Part shown: in pieces, positions 37,712 through 49,689 of the stretch
Numbering within the stretch: the stretch's first letter is position 1
Layout of the letters: each line of letters opens with the position of its first letter
DNA from: Pochonia chlamydosporia 170
Taxonomy: Eukaryota; Ascomycota; Sordariomycetes; Hypocreales; Clavicipitaceae
Direction: 5' to 3'
Assembly (NCBI RefSeq): GCF_001653235.2
Contig: NC_035791.1
Span: 3,534,001-3,598,000 of the forward strand
Length of the DNA stretch: 64,000 bases
Notes under the pieces: generated by a model
Told to the model about the DNA's origin: nothing
What the model saw: the letters and a program-made list of their open reading frames with translations, nothing else
The model's database searches: none
Position numbers and translations under genes: made by a program

Positions 37712-38987
37712 GGTGACCGCCGAGCTTCAATGGTAAATCTATGAAGCAAAATGTTTCGAAGAATGTATCTGGGTCGAGTATGTGGAAGGAAAGTAAAAGT
37801 TAAGGGTGGGAAGGCGAAAGAAGAAGTAAGAAAAGGTCTGGTGTTTGATAGGGAAAACCTAAAGCCACCACCAAGACTCCATACTCCATACCTAGGTAGC
37901 TAGACACAGTCACTCCCGCGACCAGACAGAACAGGACAGAACCGGAGCTCTCACATCGCAAGCATGAGTCAAGGCCAAGCGCGGTATCGAAAATTGGGCC
38001 CCCCACCTAAACCCATCAATTCAGTTTGGTTGATTAGAGTGCAGATAAAGCCCATAACAGCCGAGACTGGAACTGTCATTGCTTTCGGTCCAATTGACAC
38101 AGTTCCAATGCCCAAGTCTGGAGTCGCCAGGCCCCGGCCGACTTCGGCGGGATGATTCAATTCGCGCGACACTATTGGTGCACTGGGTCGCGTAGATAAT
38201 GCATGCACCTTGCCATCAGCGAACATATGCCCAAAATCTGGTGGGTTGTCATTTCCGTGTGGGAAAAATATTAGTTTTAGTTGCAGATGGGATCCTTTTG
38301 CAAATCTGACCAAACAGCTTCTGCCATGTGATGATGACCAACTGCATGAGACTAGAGAGATCGAGATAGCGTCCGTTGGAGATGCAGACATTTTAATCGA
38401 TATCTGGGGGAGGGTCTTCTGCTACGACCTTCTTCTTATGGAATTTCCCTGGTCGCAGCTGTCTTTTGATCTTGCATGGGCCGACTGTGGTTCCCAAGTC
38501 TCTCTTATAGCTGATTCCAACAGATAAATGGTCGCATTTGCAAATCATGACGAGTCCGCTTAATGCGCTGTTCCCGCGGCTCATATCTCCAGGGACTGCA
38601 CGTCCCTTGCATTAATGTGAAAGTCGTTTTATACGTAGGTAGCGGCCAGTGGAAACTGCGTTCAAGCTCTCGGGAGTCAGATACAAAAGAGTGACAGTAC
38701 TTTGCAATATGTAGTTGGAATGTGTAGGACGCCTAATCAAATCACATCTTTCGTGAGCTAACGAACAAAATTCATAAAATTTCTCGCATGAAACCTAGCC
38801 CTAATACGCCTGTCGCAAATTCATCAAAAATCATAGTAAATGCCACGTTCCATCATTGGGTATGCCGGCCTTTACAAACTTGAATCGTGCGCCTTGGCTG
38901 AATGCTCCTCCTCGAACGCCATAGCCAAATGCTTTGTCACGCATCTAACAAACTTCATAATTCTCGAAACAGTCTTGGTCCATGTGC
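37712..38987. other. Intergenic region ASN/UBC9
   Basis: Upstream region of asparagine synthetase and 3' flank of UBC9, 1.3 kb. CCTAGGTAGCTAG-type motif at about 37892-37904. Frames such as 38210-38527 show no family features. No gene supported. Confidence 0.5.
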
Positions 38988-39642
38988 TCAAGGCGCTTGG
39001 TTCTCGCGCACCACACGGCGGACTCGCTTTTCATATTCCGGCCTGTCTCTCTTGAACAAGTTATACGCATCGGCCTGGGCTGGTGACTCGGGATTCGGGT
39101 CGTTCAGCAGATCCTGGATGCCCAGAAGGATCTGCTTCACAGTGATCGCCGGTTTCCAGGCCTCTTCTTCATTGAGAATCGAGAGGCACACCGTGCCAGA
39201 AGGATACACGTTTGGGTGGAACAATGGTGGTACAAATTTGCCTATTCACGACATTAGCGGCGGTCTCATTGATAAAAGTTGATTAAACTGGCTTCATAAT
39301 CTTACATTTCGGGGGTTTGGTCGGGTATTCTGCGAGAGTTCTGTCAGTCGTGACCCTACGGCGGCAAAATATCAACTTCACTGACCTTCAGGAAACGCGA
39401 TAGTCAACTTGAATAAGCCTCCTTCCCAGATGGTCTTCTCCTTTCCCGGGACGCCGCATTCCCAGTTTTTCAAATCCAAAACGCCCTCCTTTGTTCGCGT
39501 GGGTTTCGCATAGAAGCCAAAGGGATGATCACGCCGCCATTGTTTCCTATGTCTGCTCGTCAGCGCCAGTCCCAGCAACTTACGGCGCGCAAGTCGGCTC
39601 TACCTACCGTTCTTCTTGTAGCCTATTCTGACACAGAGCCAT
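38988..39642 (-). CDS. UBC9: SUMO-conjugating enzyme E2 Ubc9
   Basis: Transfers SUMO to nuclear substrates. Exons 39642-39608, 39546-39386, 39329-39306 and 39241-38988 give 157 aa, the standard Ubc9 length. The sequence starts [20 protein letters not shown] and has FGFYAKP, the [10 protein letters not shown]...WEGG loop typical of Ubc9, and the active-site block [20 protein letters not shown] with catalytic Cys about residue 92. [15 protein letters not shown] and [11 protein letters not shown] follow. The third exon is only 24 bp and encodes EYPTKPPK. Donors are GTAGGT, GTCAGT and GTAAGA. The C-terminus ([11 protein letters not shown]) is slightly divergent. Confidence 0.95.
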
Positions 39643-41470
39643 GATTCCAGATTTGCAAGATCAAAGTAGTACTCCAGTCGTTTGTTGGGGCAGACGTCGT
39701 GTGCTGGCGTGAAGGAAATGGTGGTTCGCAAGGCTACCAGGTGAGGGGTCTGAGTTGCGCGATCACCAGTCGGAGTCAAATCGCACAACCGGGTAGTCGG
39801 GGGTGGACTGGAAACCTTCTCGTCGCAGGATTTGGGGGTGCGAGGTGTTAAGTGTTTGCCTCCTCCGGATGAGAAATCAACATCTGCAAAAAGTGTTGAT
39901 GTTTGTCAAGGTCGCCGAAGACTAGCAAACATGAATGGTTGGAATGGTGGAGCCGCTTGGAGTGCGACTAGCCTGCGAGGTCGATGGAAGAATGGAGGGG
40001 CAGGGCCTCGCAAAGAGGAACATCGAAGGTCGCACCTGCTTCTCTCACTGTGTTTCAGGGCTGGTGCTCACTGCACCAGCCACAGCTCAGGCTTTTGGCA
40101 AGTACCCGTCAGGGATTGATGCCGCTGCCGAAGACATGGACCGAAAGAACCTTCCAGGCGGCTGTTTGCCCCTTCCTCGCCTCCTTCCCTAAGACCCCAC
40201 TTGCCCATCGCCCTTGTTGGCCTCAGCCTCCGCGACGACGACTCGTCCCTCGGCTCGGCAGCACGCGGCAAGCCAGGCTTTGCTCAGTTGCAACACAGAG
40301 TCATGGAGGGGCAAGCATTCAAGCCAAACAGCACTGTTCACCTCACCAAATCTGGCGGGACATGTCGCCGCTTTTAGAATCCGAGTATTTAAGACAGAAC
40401 AGGCTGACAAGTTCTGGTACTGTGCTGACAGACAATTAGCGATGAGAATTAAAGAATCTTGTAAAACGATACATGTATCTTTATGCCGGGTATCATCATC
40501 TCAATGCAGCTGCGTCAGGTGATCAGTGCTTTTATCTACATTGCTCTCACATCTCTGCCGCCATTCTCCTCAAACAGAAGACTCTATCCACATGACCTTC
40601 AGTCACCAAATAATCATGAAGCCCATTCAAGCAGTAAATGGTAAATACTTCAAGTAGCATAATAAATCTCTGGCAGCCGCATTTTCCTGGCTTATTCTTT
40701 TCAAGCTGGGCTAAATCCCTGCCTCCCTGCTTAGATGGGCCAAGTCCTACCTTGGCCGCAAGATCTTCGTGCAACGCTCCCAGGTAAGTATATAGAAAAA
40801 ACAATACCCAGCTGTGCTTAAACGACCGTTAAAATTCCCAAGTTTTAAAAGTGCTTCCTAAGAATATAATATACAAGTACCATGGATACCTGTGGAAATT
40901 TGTTACAGACAAGCAATGCCCGGAAAGACGTGGCCACGTTTTTGAATGCAGAAGGAAGTCTTGTAGTTGTGCACGAAGAGGTCCTGATTTGAGGTGTGTT
41001 GTTTAGGTATAGAATAACCATAGATTTTAAACTTAAATATAGCCATTAAAATAATCAAACATTTAGCCAACGGGGAACTTCATCCGGTAGTAGTGATCCC
41101 AATTTCGATCTTGAGTTTGAATTGGGAGATTCATATGTTTATGTGTAATAGACGGGAGAATGTCACTTTTGGCAATAGCGGCGAGAGCGCTTTACTGTAT
41201 TGGGCCGCAACCAAACTCGGTGGGGAAGACCGCCATCCCAGACTACGGGCAGCAGACTCATCTCTCCTTCATTCAAAACTCCCCTCCAAAGACAGTCCAA
41301 CAAGCATACAATTTGTGAAGCTTGGTGCTGTTTTTACAGATTGAATCGAGCGAGTCAATACGTCGAACTAATCTTGGCGGGTTCGCGGTGTGGTTTTCGC
41401 CTTCCACACAGAGGGGTCAATTGCACGTGAAGACCTGATATCGGTCTGAGAGAGCTCAGATCCCGACATT
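39643..41470. other. Long divergent intergenic region UBC9/PEX19
   Basis: 1.8 kb holding both promoters. The half next to UBC9 is GC-balanced; 40800-41090 is clearly AT-rich (many TTAAA/ATAAT words). No gene, RNA or repeat was recognised. Confidence 0.5.
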
Positions 41471-42662
41471 ATGGACACGAAACCAGCCGCTCCGGAATCA
41501 AGCAAGAAGGAGGATATGGAGGTCAAGTCAGAGGATGTGAAGACGGTTCCTGCTGCGACAGCGGCAACGGAAGATGTCCCTGATCCGGACGAGGACGACC
41601 TGGATGACCTGGATGGTGAGATGAGCTCGCTCGGGTTTTATTGTGTATTTCAACGGACCCTGACTTTGATTCCACAGACATGCTTGATGAATTTTCAACT
41701 GTGAAAATTGACGAAAAGCCAAAGCCATCTCAGCCTGGTAGTGCTGGCGCTTCAGCTTCAGCGTCAACGCCTAAGCCGGCTGATGCTGCTGCTGCTGCTG
41801 CTGCTCCCAAGGAATCCCCAGTCGCTGGAGAAGAGCCATTTTCAGAAGAAGACTTTGCAAAGCAGCTTCAAGCAGGCATGGCTGATCTTCTCGGTGAGCT
41901 GGAGCAATCAGTATGTTGCCAGTTATATTCAGCCATTCCCCCTCCTGTCTACTAACAAACCACGCCAGCCCGAGATGCAGCAGCAGTTTGAGGACATGTT
42001 CAAGAAAATGGCCGCCGCTGCAGATGATGCGGCCCCAGAAGGTGCGCCAGGGAGCTCCTCGTCTACCAAGGCCGGAGGTCCTGCCGCCGATGCATCTTTC
42101 CAGGAGACGATTCGCCGAACAATGGATCGCATGCAAGCATCTGGGGATCAGGCGACGGCCGCCGCAGCCACTAGTAGCGGAGACGATTTCATGTCGGAGC
42201 TGCTCAAGCAAATGTCGTCCGGCGACTTCAACGGCGAGGGCAACGAAGAGGAATTTTCCAAGATGCTCATGGGCATGATGGAGCAACTGACCAACAAGGA
42301 CATCCTGTATGAGCCTATGAAGGAGCTCGACGACAAGTTCCCGGAGTGGTTCGAGAAGAACCAGGCCACCACCCCGGTAGAGGACCTCAAGAGGTATGAG
42401 GAGCAGAGGACGCTTGTTAGAGAGATTGTGTCCAAGTTTGAGGAGAGCAGCTATTCGGACAGCAACGCTGCGGACCGAGAATATATTGTCGATAGAATGC
42501 AAAAGGTATATGATATTACACCTTCAACAGTCTTACTATGATGAAAGCTAACACATGTCACAGATGCAAGCTGCTGGCTCGCCGCCATCAGATTTGGTGG
42601 GGGACATGGCGTCTGCCCAGGAGGCATTCGCCGGCGCAGATGATCAATGTAATCCGCAATAG
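41471..42662 (+). CDS. PEX19: Peroxisomal membrane protein chaperone Pex19
   Basis: Cytosolic receptor for newly made peroxisomal membrane proteins; docks on Pex3. Exons 41471-41615, 41678-41910, 41969-42505 and 42564-42662 give 337 aa. The N-terminus is acidic (PDPDEDDLDDLD) and disordered, followed by DMLDEFSTVKI and an Ala-rich linker. FSEEDFAKQLQAGMADLLGEL and the helical C-terminal cargo-binding domain (LMGMMEQLTNKDILYEPMKEL, FPEWFEKN) are classic Pex19. The last exon ends in CNPQ, a CAAX-type farnesylation box, as in yeast and animal Pex19. The gene is complete. It is convergent with the next gene, stop-to-stop distance about 207 bp. Confidence 0.95.
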
Positions 42663-42869
42663 ATTTCGTGGTTTTTTGGATATTCCATACCCGTATAATA
42701 CCCCATGTACACGAGACTCGGTGCTCAATGAAAATAAGTACAATGTAATCCTTCCAAGTGCCCATTGTGCCCTACCAAACGCCAATGTAATGAACCTCCC
42801 AAACGCCTGTATCATCCATGTTACATGAAATTCACAAATCTCTTAACCCACATACTCCAACACAGTCGC

Positions 42870-43590
42870 TCATGACATATCCATGTGCTCCGCAGAAGAC
42901 TGTGGCTGCGAACACACTTCTTCCTGTGCAAGTAGCTCGGCAAAAACATCATCATACTCCTCATCCGACAACGTAGGTGACGGCGGCCTCACTTCTCGAC
43001 TCTCCCGCTCATACGAAGCAACCATTGCCTCCAACTCGTCCTCCTCCGGGCACACCTCCATCCCATCATTCTGAATCCGCTCATTCTCCCGGAACGTCAT
43101 CGCATCTTCTAGATCCCTGTCCGAAAACGCGGGTGCATCATGCGACAGTCGTCCAATATCAGCCAGCAAGCTATTCTTGAGAAACTACTCCATTTAGCAC
43201 GCATTCATCTTCACTGAACCCAAAGATTCTTACCTGTCCCTCTATATCGCGTCTCTGCCACGCCTTCTCATCAGCCTTTTGCCTCACGCTCTGCAAAAAG
43301 TTCCGCCGTCTTGATTCCTGCGCGTCTTCGCGCTTTCGTAGCAGCGGATTCTGGCGTACAGGTCGTGACGCGTATTTGAATTTGGGCTGTTGGATGGGCG
43401 ATGATTGGATTTGGCGCTGGGGAAAGGCGTTTCTGTCGACGGGGGATAGGGGCGAAGAGGCGCGCAGAGGTGATGAGGAGAGCGGGGAGGGTACGTTTGG
43501 TCGGTGGTCGAAGGAGGATATGGGTGTTGCGACGGAGAGCATGGTGTTTCTGGTTGCGGATGGTTGTGAGTTGTTCTTTCGGGTGGGCAT
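42870..43590 (-). CDS. Uncharacterised Ser/Pro-rich protein with acidic C-terminus
   Basis: Exons 43590-43234 and 43184-42870 (GTAAGA donor, TAG acceptor, 49-bp intron, phase 0) give 223 aa. The first third is Ser/Pro-rich and probably disordered (NVPSPLSSSPLRASSPLSP). The centre is basic and helical (LLRKREDAQESRRRNFLQSVRQKADEK). The C-terminal half is acidic (CPEEDELEAMV; TLSDEEYDDVFAELLAQEE). No signal peptide or membrane segment is seen. I do not recognise the family. The clean intron and coherent composition argue for a real gene; a nuclear adaptor or regulator would fit the composition but that is a guess. Confidence 0.7.
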
Positions 43591-44379
43591 GTGCGTGTTT
43601 TATGTTGCTGGACGTGGATTGGGATGGGATTGAGGTTGCGGGGGATGAATAATTGCTTGTCGAGGAGTGTCGTGGGTGAAGGTGATGATGGCATGGAGCT
43701 GGACGTGAAATCAATTAAGAGACGCGATTTTGGCGTGGCGCGCCATCACGTGGTGGGGCATAAATACAGGTGGCGGTTGACACCGTTGGGTGTGCTGTTG
43801 GTAATTGAACAAGTATGCGGGTCATGGTGGTTCGATGTTGAAGTCTGGCTGCATTGCATTGCCTTTGCAAGGTAAGGGACGCAGGCTTAGGTACGGTGCG
43901 GTGTGTGGTCAAATGTATTTGGCTATATTCTAGTATACTCCTGCATATCACAGCACATCCTAGTATATTGGGCGATATGCGATACTTACTTGGTTAAGCT
44001 TGACACTTTGACCTCTGCCATAAACCAACCCTGGCCGAATGGCGAATCAGGTTCTCACCTGCAGCCACAACTGTCCACCAGCTCGGTACCATCCATGAGA
44101 TTGCCTAAAGATGGTCAAAATCCTCAAATTGTAGAATACTATCTCTCCCAAGAAGGTAACTGAGTTGATTGAACAGGTGACTCAGAAATTACAGTTCCTA
44201 CCAAGCATTGGTCACCAACTTGATGCCACATTTGCACCATAAATAATGTAGCAAGTAGCAAGTAATATGTGAAACACTCTAAATCTATTCACGCTGTCGC
44301 GTTGTATCTATACTCTTATCGCTTTTATCTATGTACAGTCTATCATATCCCATTATACATGCCCGAATAGCAATCAACT
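43591..44379. other. Intergenic region with left 89-bp repeat
   Basis: Spacer between the uncharacterised gene and the ABC1 kinase. Its main feature is the repeat at 43731-43819. A CATACTTACTTGG-like stretch follows near 43979. No gene seen. Confidence 0.5.
43731..43819 (+). repeat. Left copy of a perfect 89-bp inverted repeat
   Basis: Identical at all 89 positions to the reverse complement of 49079-49167. The unit contains GGCGCGCC, the E-box CACGTG and an ATAAATA (TATA-like) word. Flanks of the two copies do not match, and I see no target-site duplication or terminal inverted repeats within the unit. Confidence 0.97.
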
Positions 44380-46289
44380 CTACAGCTGCGAGCCACTCGC
44401 AAAATTCACCTTCATCCCAAGCACCCTCTTCACACCCAGCCAAAGCTCGAAAGCTTCCAGCTTCACCTCAACCCGCAGGTACCCCAGCCAAGCGGCAAAC
44501 ACCCTCACCGCATTCGGCGGCCAGAGCAGCGACCCCCTGTCCCGGATCTGCTCCAGTTGTTCGTAGAAGACGGTCCGGGTGCAGTACCGCGCGAGAATGA
44601 GAAAGCTTCGGATGGGTCCCTGCCGAGTCTGCAGGCTCTCGTCCAGACTTCGTGTTAAATCGTTGGTTTTGAGAATAAGAAGGATAATGCGCGGTACGCG
44701 GCTCAGCATCTGGACCAGATCAACTATAAGGCCCTCTTGAAGAGACGAACTCATATTTTGCTCTTCATCCGCGCTGCGCGTCTGCAGAATGGAGCCTTGG
44801 TTGCTGACAACGCTAAAGTCTCGTCCTGTGATGGCGGACGCGAAGAGGGGGAAGTCTTGGTCGTTGATGCCGGCGACCTCGCGCGAGTACTCCTTCATGC
44901 GGTCCATGTCGCCGTCAATGACTGCTAGCCACATCTTGGCGTAGGACCGGCGCAACGGCAGCGGGATATCTCTGTACAAGCCGTGATCGTAGAGGATGAC
45001 ATCAAAGTTAGGACCGCGGCCGATGCCCCGGCGAGTATCGTTTTTGCGAATGGCAATGTTGCCGCCGTGAGGGTCGCAGTGCAAGGGGGCACCGTCCCCG
45101 AAGATCATTTCGTTGAAGACTCGCGCGAGCGTCGCTGCGACCTCATCGCGGTCGATGCCATTCTTGTCCAGGTACTCTAAATCGTCGGGCCGGGCGCCGG
45201 ATTCGCAAGCCATGACGATGATGCGCTTCTTGGCCCAGATGACTTGGGGGATGATGAGGGGCAGCTCGGGGACTTTGGCAAAGTGTGCCTTCATGCGCCG
45301 CGCATTGTCTGCTTCCTCCTGAAAATCGAGTTCCTTGGGTAACGATACTTCCATCTCGGAAGAGAGCCATTCGAGGTCGTATTCGGGGAAGAATCGCTTC
45401 AGCGTTGAAAAGGTGTACTTCGTGAGGGCGAGATCCAGGGGCGCAAACGCCTCGAGGTCCGGATGCTGCACTTTGACGGCTACTTTTTCGCCAGAGTCTT
45501 TCAGAGTCGCCAGATGGACTTGTGCGAGTGACGCCGCGCCAATTGGTTCACTTGAGAACTCGGAAAACAAATCCCATAGCTCGCCGTCGGTGTCTCTGCG
45601 GAACATCTCTTCGATCGATTGGAACGATGAAACAGGGCATTTATCTTGTAAAGGGATAAATGTTGTTGTCCATTCGGGCGGTAATAGATAATTCATGGCG
45701 CTCTGCAGGGAACCTTGCCGTTAGTCCAGTTGTAAACCAGGAGGGATTTCTGCGTCATACCAGGTGTTGTCCTAATTTGATGAAAATGCCTCCATTCTTC
45801 TCCAATACTTTGAATGTCCTCTCAGCGCACCGTTTGTGGCACGCCTGCAAGATTTTGGTCTGCTCCTCCTCGTCTTGTATAGTAGCTTTCGCATTCAACG
45901 TCGTCCGGTAACTGTTGGTGTGGTTAGCCAAGGGGCATACGTTCAGGACAGGAGCGCCCATACTCATTGATGCAAATTCCCAGCGCTGCGACGACTCTCC
46001 CCGTTCGCTCCATAGACTCATAGCTATTCCTGATTTCATCCGTAAAAGCAAGTGCAGTGCTCGCCACACCAGCCGCGCTGGCAGAGGCGAACAACAGCAC
46101 CCTCCGAGATCGCGAGCCTCCGCGAGCATTCCCGCTTGACCCTTGCGATGAACCCCTCGCCGAAGCAAACTGTCTGATTCCACGGAACGGGACTGACTTG
46201 GCGGTGGCCAATTGACCCTGACAAGTCGAGCATGTCCATGTTCTGGGGGCGAGGCGGGTAGCCATTCGAGGGATGGTGAGTGCGCTCAT
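44380..46289 (-). CDS. MCP2: ABC1/ADCK-family atypical kinase, Mcp2-like, mitochondrial
   Basis: Member of the UbiB/ABC1 family; Mcp2 acts in mitochondrial lipid homeostasis. Exons 46289-45964, 45911-45761 and 45702-44380 give 599 aa. The N-terminus is Arg/Ser-rich, presequence-like, followed by a hydrophobic helix (VLLFASASAAGVASTALAF). Splicing joins CIND to YRTTLNAKATI. The ABC1-specific KxGQ motif (GGIFIKLGQHL) and Ala-rich loop (PIGAASLAQVHLA), the VAIK-type lysine (KVAVKVQHPD), catalytic-loop HCDPHGGNIAI and metal-binding DHGLYRD are all present. The first intron uses GTATGG. Assignment to the Mcp2/ADCK1 branch rather than Coq8 rests on overall look (INDYRTTL, long C-terminal part). Confidence 0.88.
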
Positions 46290-46974
46290 TTTGGAAAATG
46301 TTGTCGTTTATATGCCTCTGACGTGCATCGACGGATGCCGTCTTCGATTTCGCTCAGCAACGTCGAGCAATTGCTACCCAGGCCGGAGCACGCATCATAA
46401 AAAACACGCAGGAAGACGAATGGCGGTATTGAAGTGGTGACAGTATGGAGAATGTCGAGGCCAAAAAAAGTTGGGGCGACTAATTGAGCATCGTCATCAG
46501 AAGATGGACTTTTCTTTGTTTGCGACGCCGTGATTCGCCGAGGCACCTCCGTTCACAATCGGTTGGGAACGGAAGAACGGGGTGTCTGAAGCTGAGCACT
46601 TGAGGGCAATTTGGGCTGAGTGGCCCCTGGCATGTGGTGGATTCTTCTCGGTGTTCCATGTTCCACTCCCAAGGCCATCGAATGTCAGTCAAGTTACAGT
46701 GGCGGCTCAGGCATGTGGCCACCGGAACAGCCGCTAACCCGCTCAAGATCCACAGACAATGCGCCGTGCCCCTGAAGGCGCCTAGTTGACGGGAGGCTGC
46801 AGGTGCCAACGTTGGGTTGGCAGAATTGGGACTAGCACCAATGAAAGTGCTCAACTTCGACCAGACATCAATTGATCCTTCAACGTTCTTCTTCCTCGCC
46901 ACTGTGATTATGGTCAATCGCCATCAACCTCTGCATGTTCAATGAATATTATCTATATTTAATTCTCCATGGCG
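46290..46974. other. Intergenic region kinase/MFS
   Basis: Upstream flank of the kinase and 3' flank of the transporter, both on the minus strand. No gene, RNA or repeat seen. Confidence 0.5.
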
Positions 46975-48510
46975 TCACGATGCTGCAACCGTCTCAGTCA
47001 CACCCCCTTTCCACCCGTCTCTCCCCACAAACAGGCCACATATCAATGCCCCTCCCGTACACCACACCCCGAAAACCCATCCAAATGTCGCCCAGCCCGG
47101 CCCTTCATATAAATATCCAGCCATGAAACTCCCAATGACGCCCCCAAGCGCAAACGACGTCGTAAATAGCCCGAAGGCAACCCCGTAAACGCCCTTTACG
47201 CCCCATATCCCAGGCTGCCTTTTCTCCTTCTCCTCGATAACATATGTAATCTCCGCCATGAGCGGTGTGCTGGACAGAGTCAACGCAACACCCATAAGGG
47301 TCAGTAGCACGCCGAAAAGCACCTTTTGCGAGATTGTGTTTGATGTGACAAAACGCAGACATACGAATATCGGAATGGAAATGGCAAAGCCTGTGCATGA
47401 GAGCCATTTGGTCCCATACCGATCACAGAGCATGCCTACCAGGGGAGAGAGAAATCCTGGGAGGAAGACGCAGAGGAAGATGAGGCCGGATGCGAGCGAG
47501 TCCCAGTGAAATGTTTTGTCAGCAAAGGGTGGCACTACGGTATAAAAGGCGAATCTGGATATTGTCAGGTTAGTTTTAGTGTTGCTGACCAGGTCACAGA
47601 ATACTCACTTTGATGCAGACTGCATAATGCATCCAAGCAGCGATGCAAGAAGTCGCCTCGACTTGATCAAACTCCAATAGGCACGTGCCGCACCTTTACC
47701 CTCCGGCTCATTCACCTGTTGTTCAATCGCCCCGTAGTCAGTATCGACATCTGCAGTGCTTACAACATCTTCACGACGACTGTGGTCAGTCGTATCCTCA
47801 GCATCCTGATCAACCCCTTCCCACCTCTTCGCAACCTTTCTCTCCACCAAGATCAGCCTCAGCACCACATCACACACAATCAACCCAAACGCCATATAAT
47901 AAACCGAGAAATATCCAGCCCTAGCATATGCAACGCCCCCCAAAATCGGAGACAACAAAAACCCCGCCGTCATAGCCCAATTCACCCATCCCATTGCCCA
48001 GCCAATCCTCTCCTTCATCGAGTCAGCCAGCAATGCCAGACCTACAGCCCAACATATCGCCGCACTAATACCCTGAAGAACTCGGCCAGTGGCAAATAAA
48101 GCAATTGATTTGCTTAGACATAGTAAGAGCGTCGCGGCCGCAAGTGCTAGTAGACCGAGTAGAAAGGGCAAACGCCGTGAAGACGTGTAGTCGGCGTAGA
48201 AGCCGAAGACGGGACTACCGACGCATAAGCCTAGGTTGTACAAGGCGAGCAAGATGCCGTTCCATTTGGCGATTTCGTCGTGTGCTACGCCGACTCGATC
48301 GGTGAGTGCGAATGGGAGAACGGGCACGAGGATGCCGTAGAGGAATATGTCGGTGAAGACGGCGGCGCATACGACGAGGAGGATTAGGAAGTTGGATGAA
48401 CGGTGTTGGAGAAGAATAGGGCGAGTGATGCGCAATATTGAATCCTTTAACCTGCTACCCATTCTGACATGTTTGTTTTGACAGCTTAGCCTCCATGAGT
48501 CTGGATCCAT
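46975..48510 (-). CDS. Major facilitator superfamily transporter
   Basis: Exons 48510-47609 and 47554-46975 (GTGAGT donor, CCAG acceptor, phase 2) give 493 aa. The ATG at 48510 (MDPDSWRLS) is the first ATG in the frame. About 12 hydrophobic segments are visible, six before and six after a hydrophilic loop (about 230-290, rich in Asp/Glu/Arg). MFS marks: VFTDIFLYGILVPVLPFAL in TM1, GFYADYTSSRRLPFLLGL in loop 2-3, GRVLQGISAA in TM4, and LVGMLCDRYGTKWL in loop 8-9. It resembles fungal vesicular-amine/multidrug-type MFS proteins; substrate unknown. The gene sits inside the 89-bp inverted-repeat pair. Confidence 0.9.
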
Positions 48511-49689
48511 GGGCAGTCTGCTGTGTTTAAATGTTGAATCACGAAATACATCTACATGTTCCAAATTCTGAAGTTTCACTACGTCAGCTCAATGATCAAG
48601 AATAGTTCTCCGCGGCTCCCGACTTGAATCGCTTTGTATAAATGCAGAGCCAAAATCGGCCAATGAGTCCCTCGGCCAGCTGAATTGGGAAGTTCTGTGG
48701 AACCGAGATTTGAGTTTGCAGGTCTTTAGTTTGGGACTGGCAACTGTGTTGACTGAAAGGTAGGACTGAACTGTCTACACGAGCTGCGTCAATTCCTTGT
48801 GTTAGTTGATATGCAACGTTGAACTTTACCTCCGGGTTCATCTTCCCAAACCTTTGTCAGAATGAATATAGGAGCACTTGAGACCTAATTGGTGTTAATA
48901 TACAACCTACTTCTAAAAAAACAGCAACTTTACACTACCTAGCGCAGCTCACACAAACTCTGAGATAGCACTTTCTTAATAAGAGAAAAACGCGATAGAA
49001 AAAGAAAAAGACAGGGAAAAACGCATCAACAGAATGAAAATTGCGATCATGGAGCAGTCTAGACCAATTCAATCGCAGCGCATACTTGTTCAATTACCAA
49101 CAGCACACCCAACGGTGTCAACCGCCACCTGTATTTATGCCCCACCACGTGATGGCGCGCCACGCCATTTAACGTAAATGCTTTTGTGCAACATCTATGG
49201 CAGAGTATCGCCTAAAACAGCGAGCAAAACAACAAAAACATGCCGGGATTGATCTTTCCCAAGCATTCACTGTGTAAAAAGACAAATGTATATATATATA
49301 AAGAGAGTGGCCGAATAGCCATTCCCTTATTAAACCAGAATCATTTGGCACCCCGCATCTTGCCCCGCGGGTTCTCATGGTCAACATAACGGTGTCAGGT
49401 TGTAGGTTGCACATCACAGCTTATGAATTCTCAGTTGAAAGGGCTTTCAGAACTTATCATAAATCTGGGTTTGCCATGATAGCGTTGTACTGTTTATAGA
49501 ATTAAGAACCTTGTATTGTATTTTGTTATCGTTCTATAATAGGGCAAACAAACCCCTCTACTACACCCCCCTTGAACGACCCGCAAGAGGCTTCAACCTT
49601 CGTTCAACATTCGTTCAACCTTCCATATTATACCTGCCCAAAGACATGCCTCATACCTCTAAGATGAGAAATCACAGAACCAACCCATC
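48511..49689. other. Intergenic region MFS/HET with right 89-bp repeat
   Basis: Divergent spacer. It has an A/G-rich tract at about 48978-49020, the repeat copy at 49079-49167, a TATATATATA stretch at about 49290-49300 and C/T-rich sequence before the HET gene. No gene seen. Confidence 0.5.
49079..49167 (-). repeat. Right copy of the perfect 89-bp inverted repeat
   Basis: Reverse complement of 43731-43819 with no mismatch or gap. Together the copies enclose about 5.26 kb holding the ABC1 kinase and MFS genes. Confidence 0.97.

Noticed and set aside
43715..43951. 78-residue minus-strand frame across the left 89-bp repeat
   Set aside because: The frame is not kept around the second repeat copy, so the repeat is not a shared coding segment.
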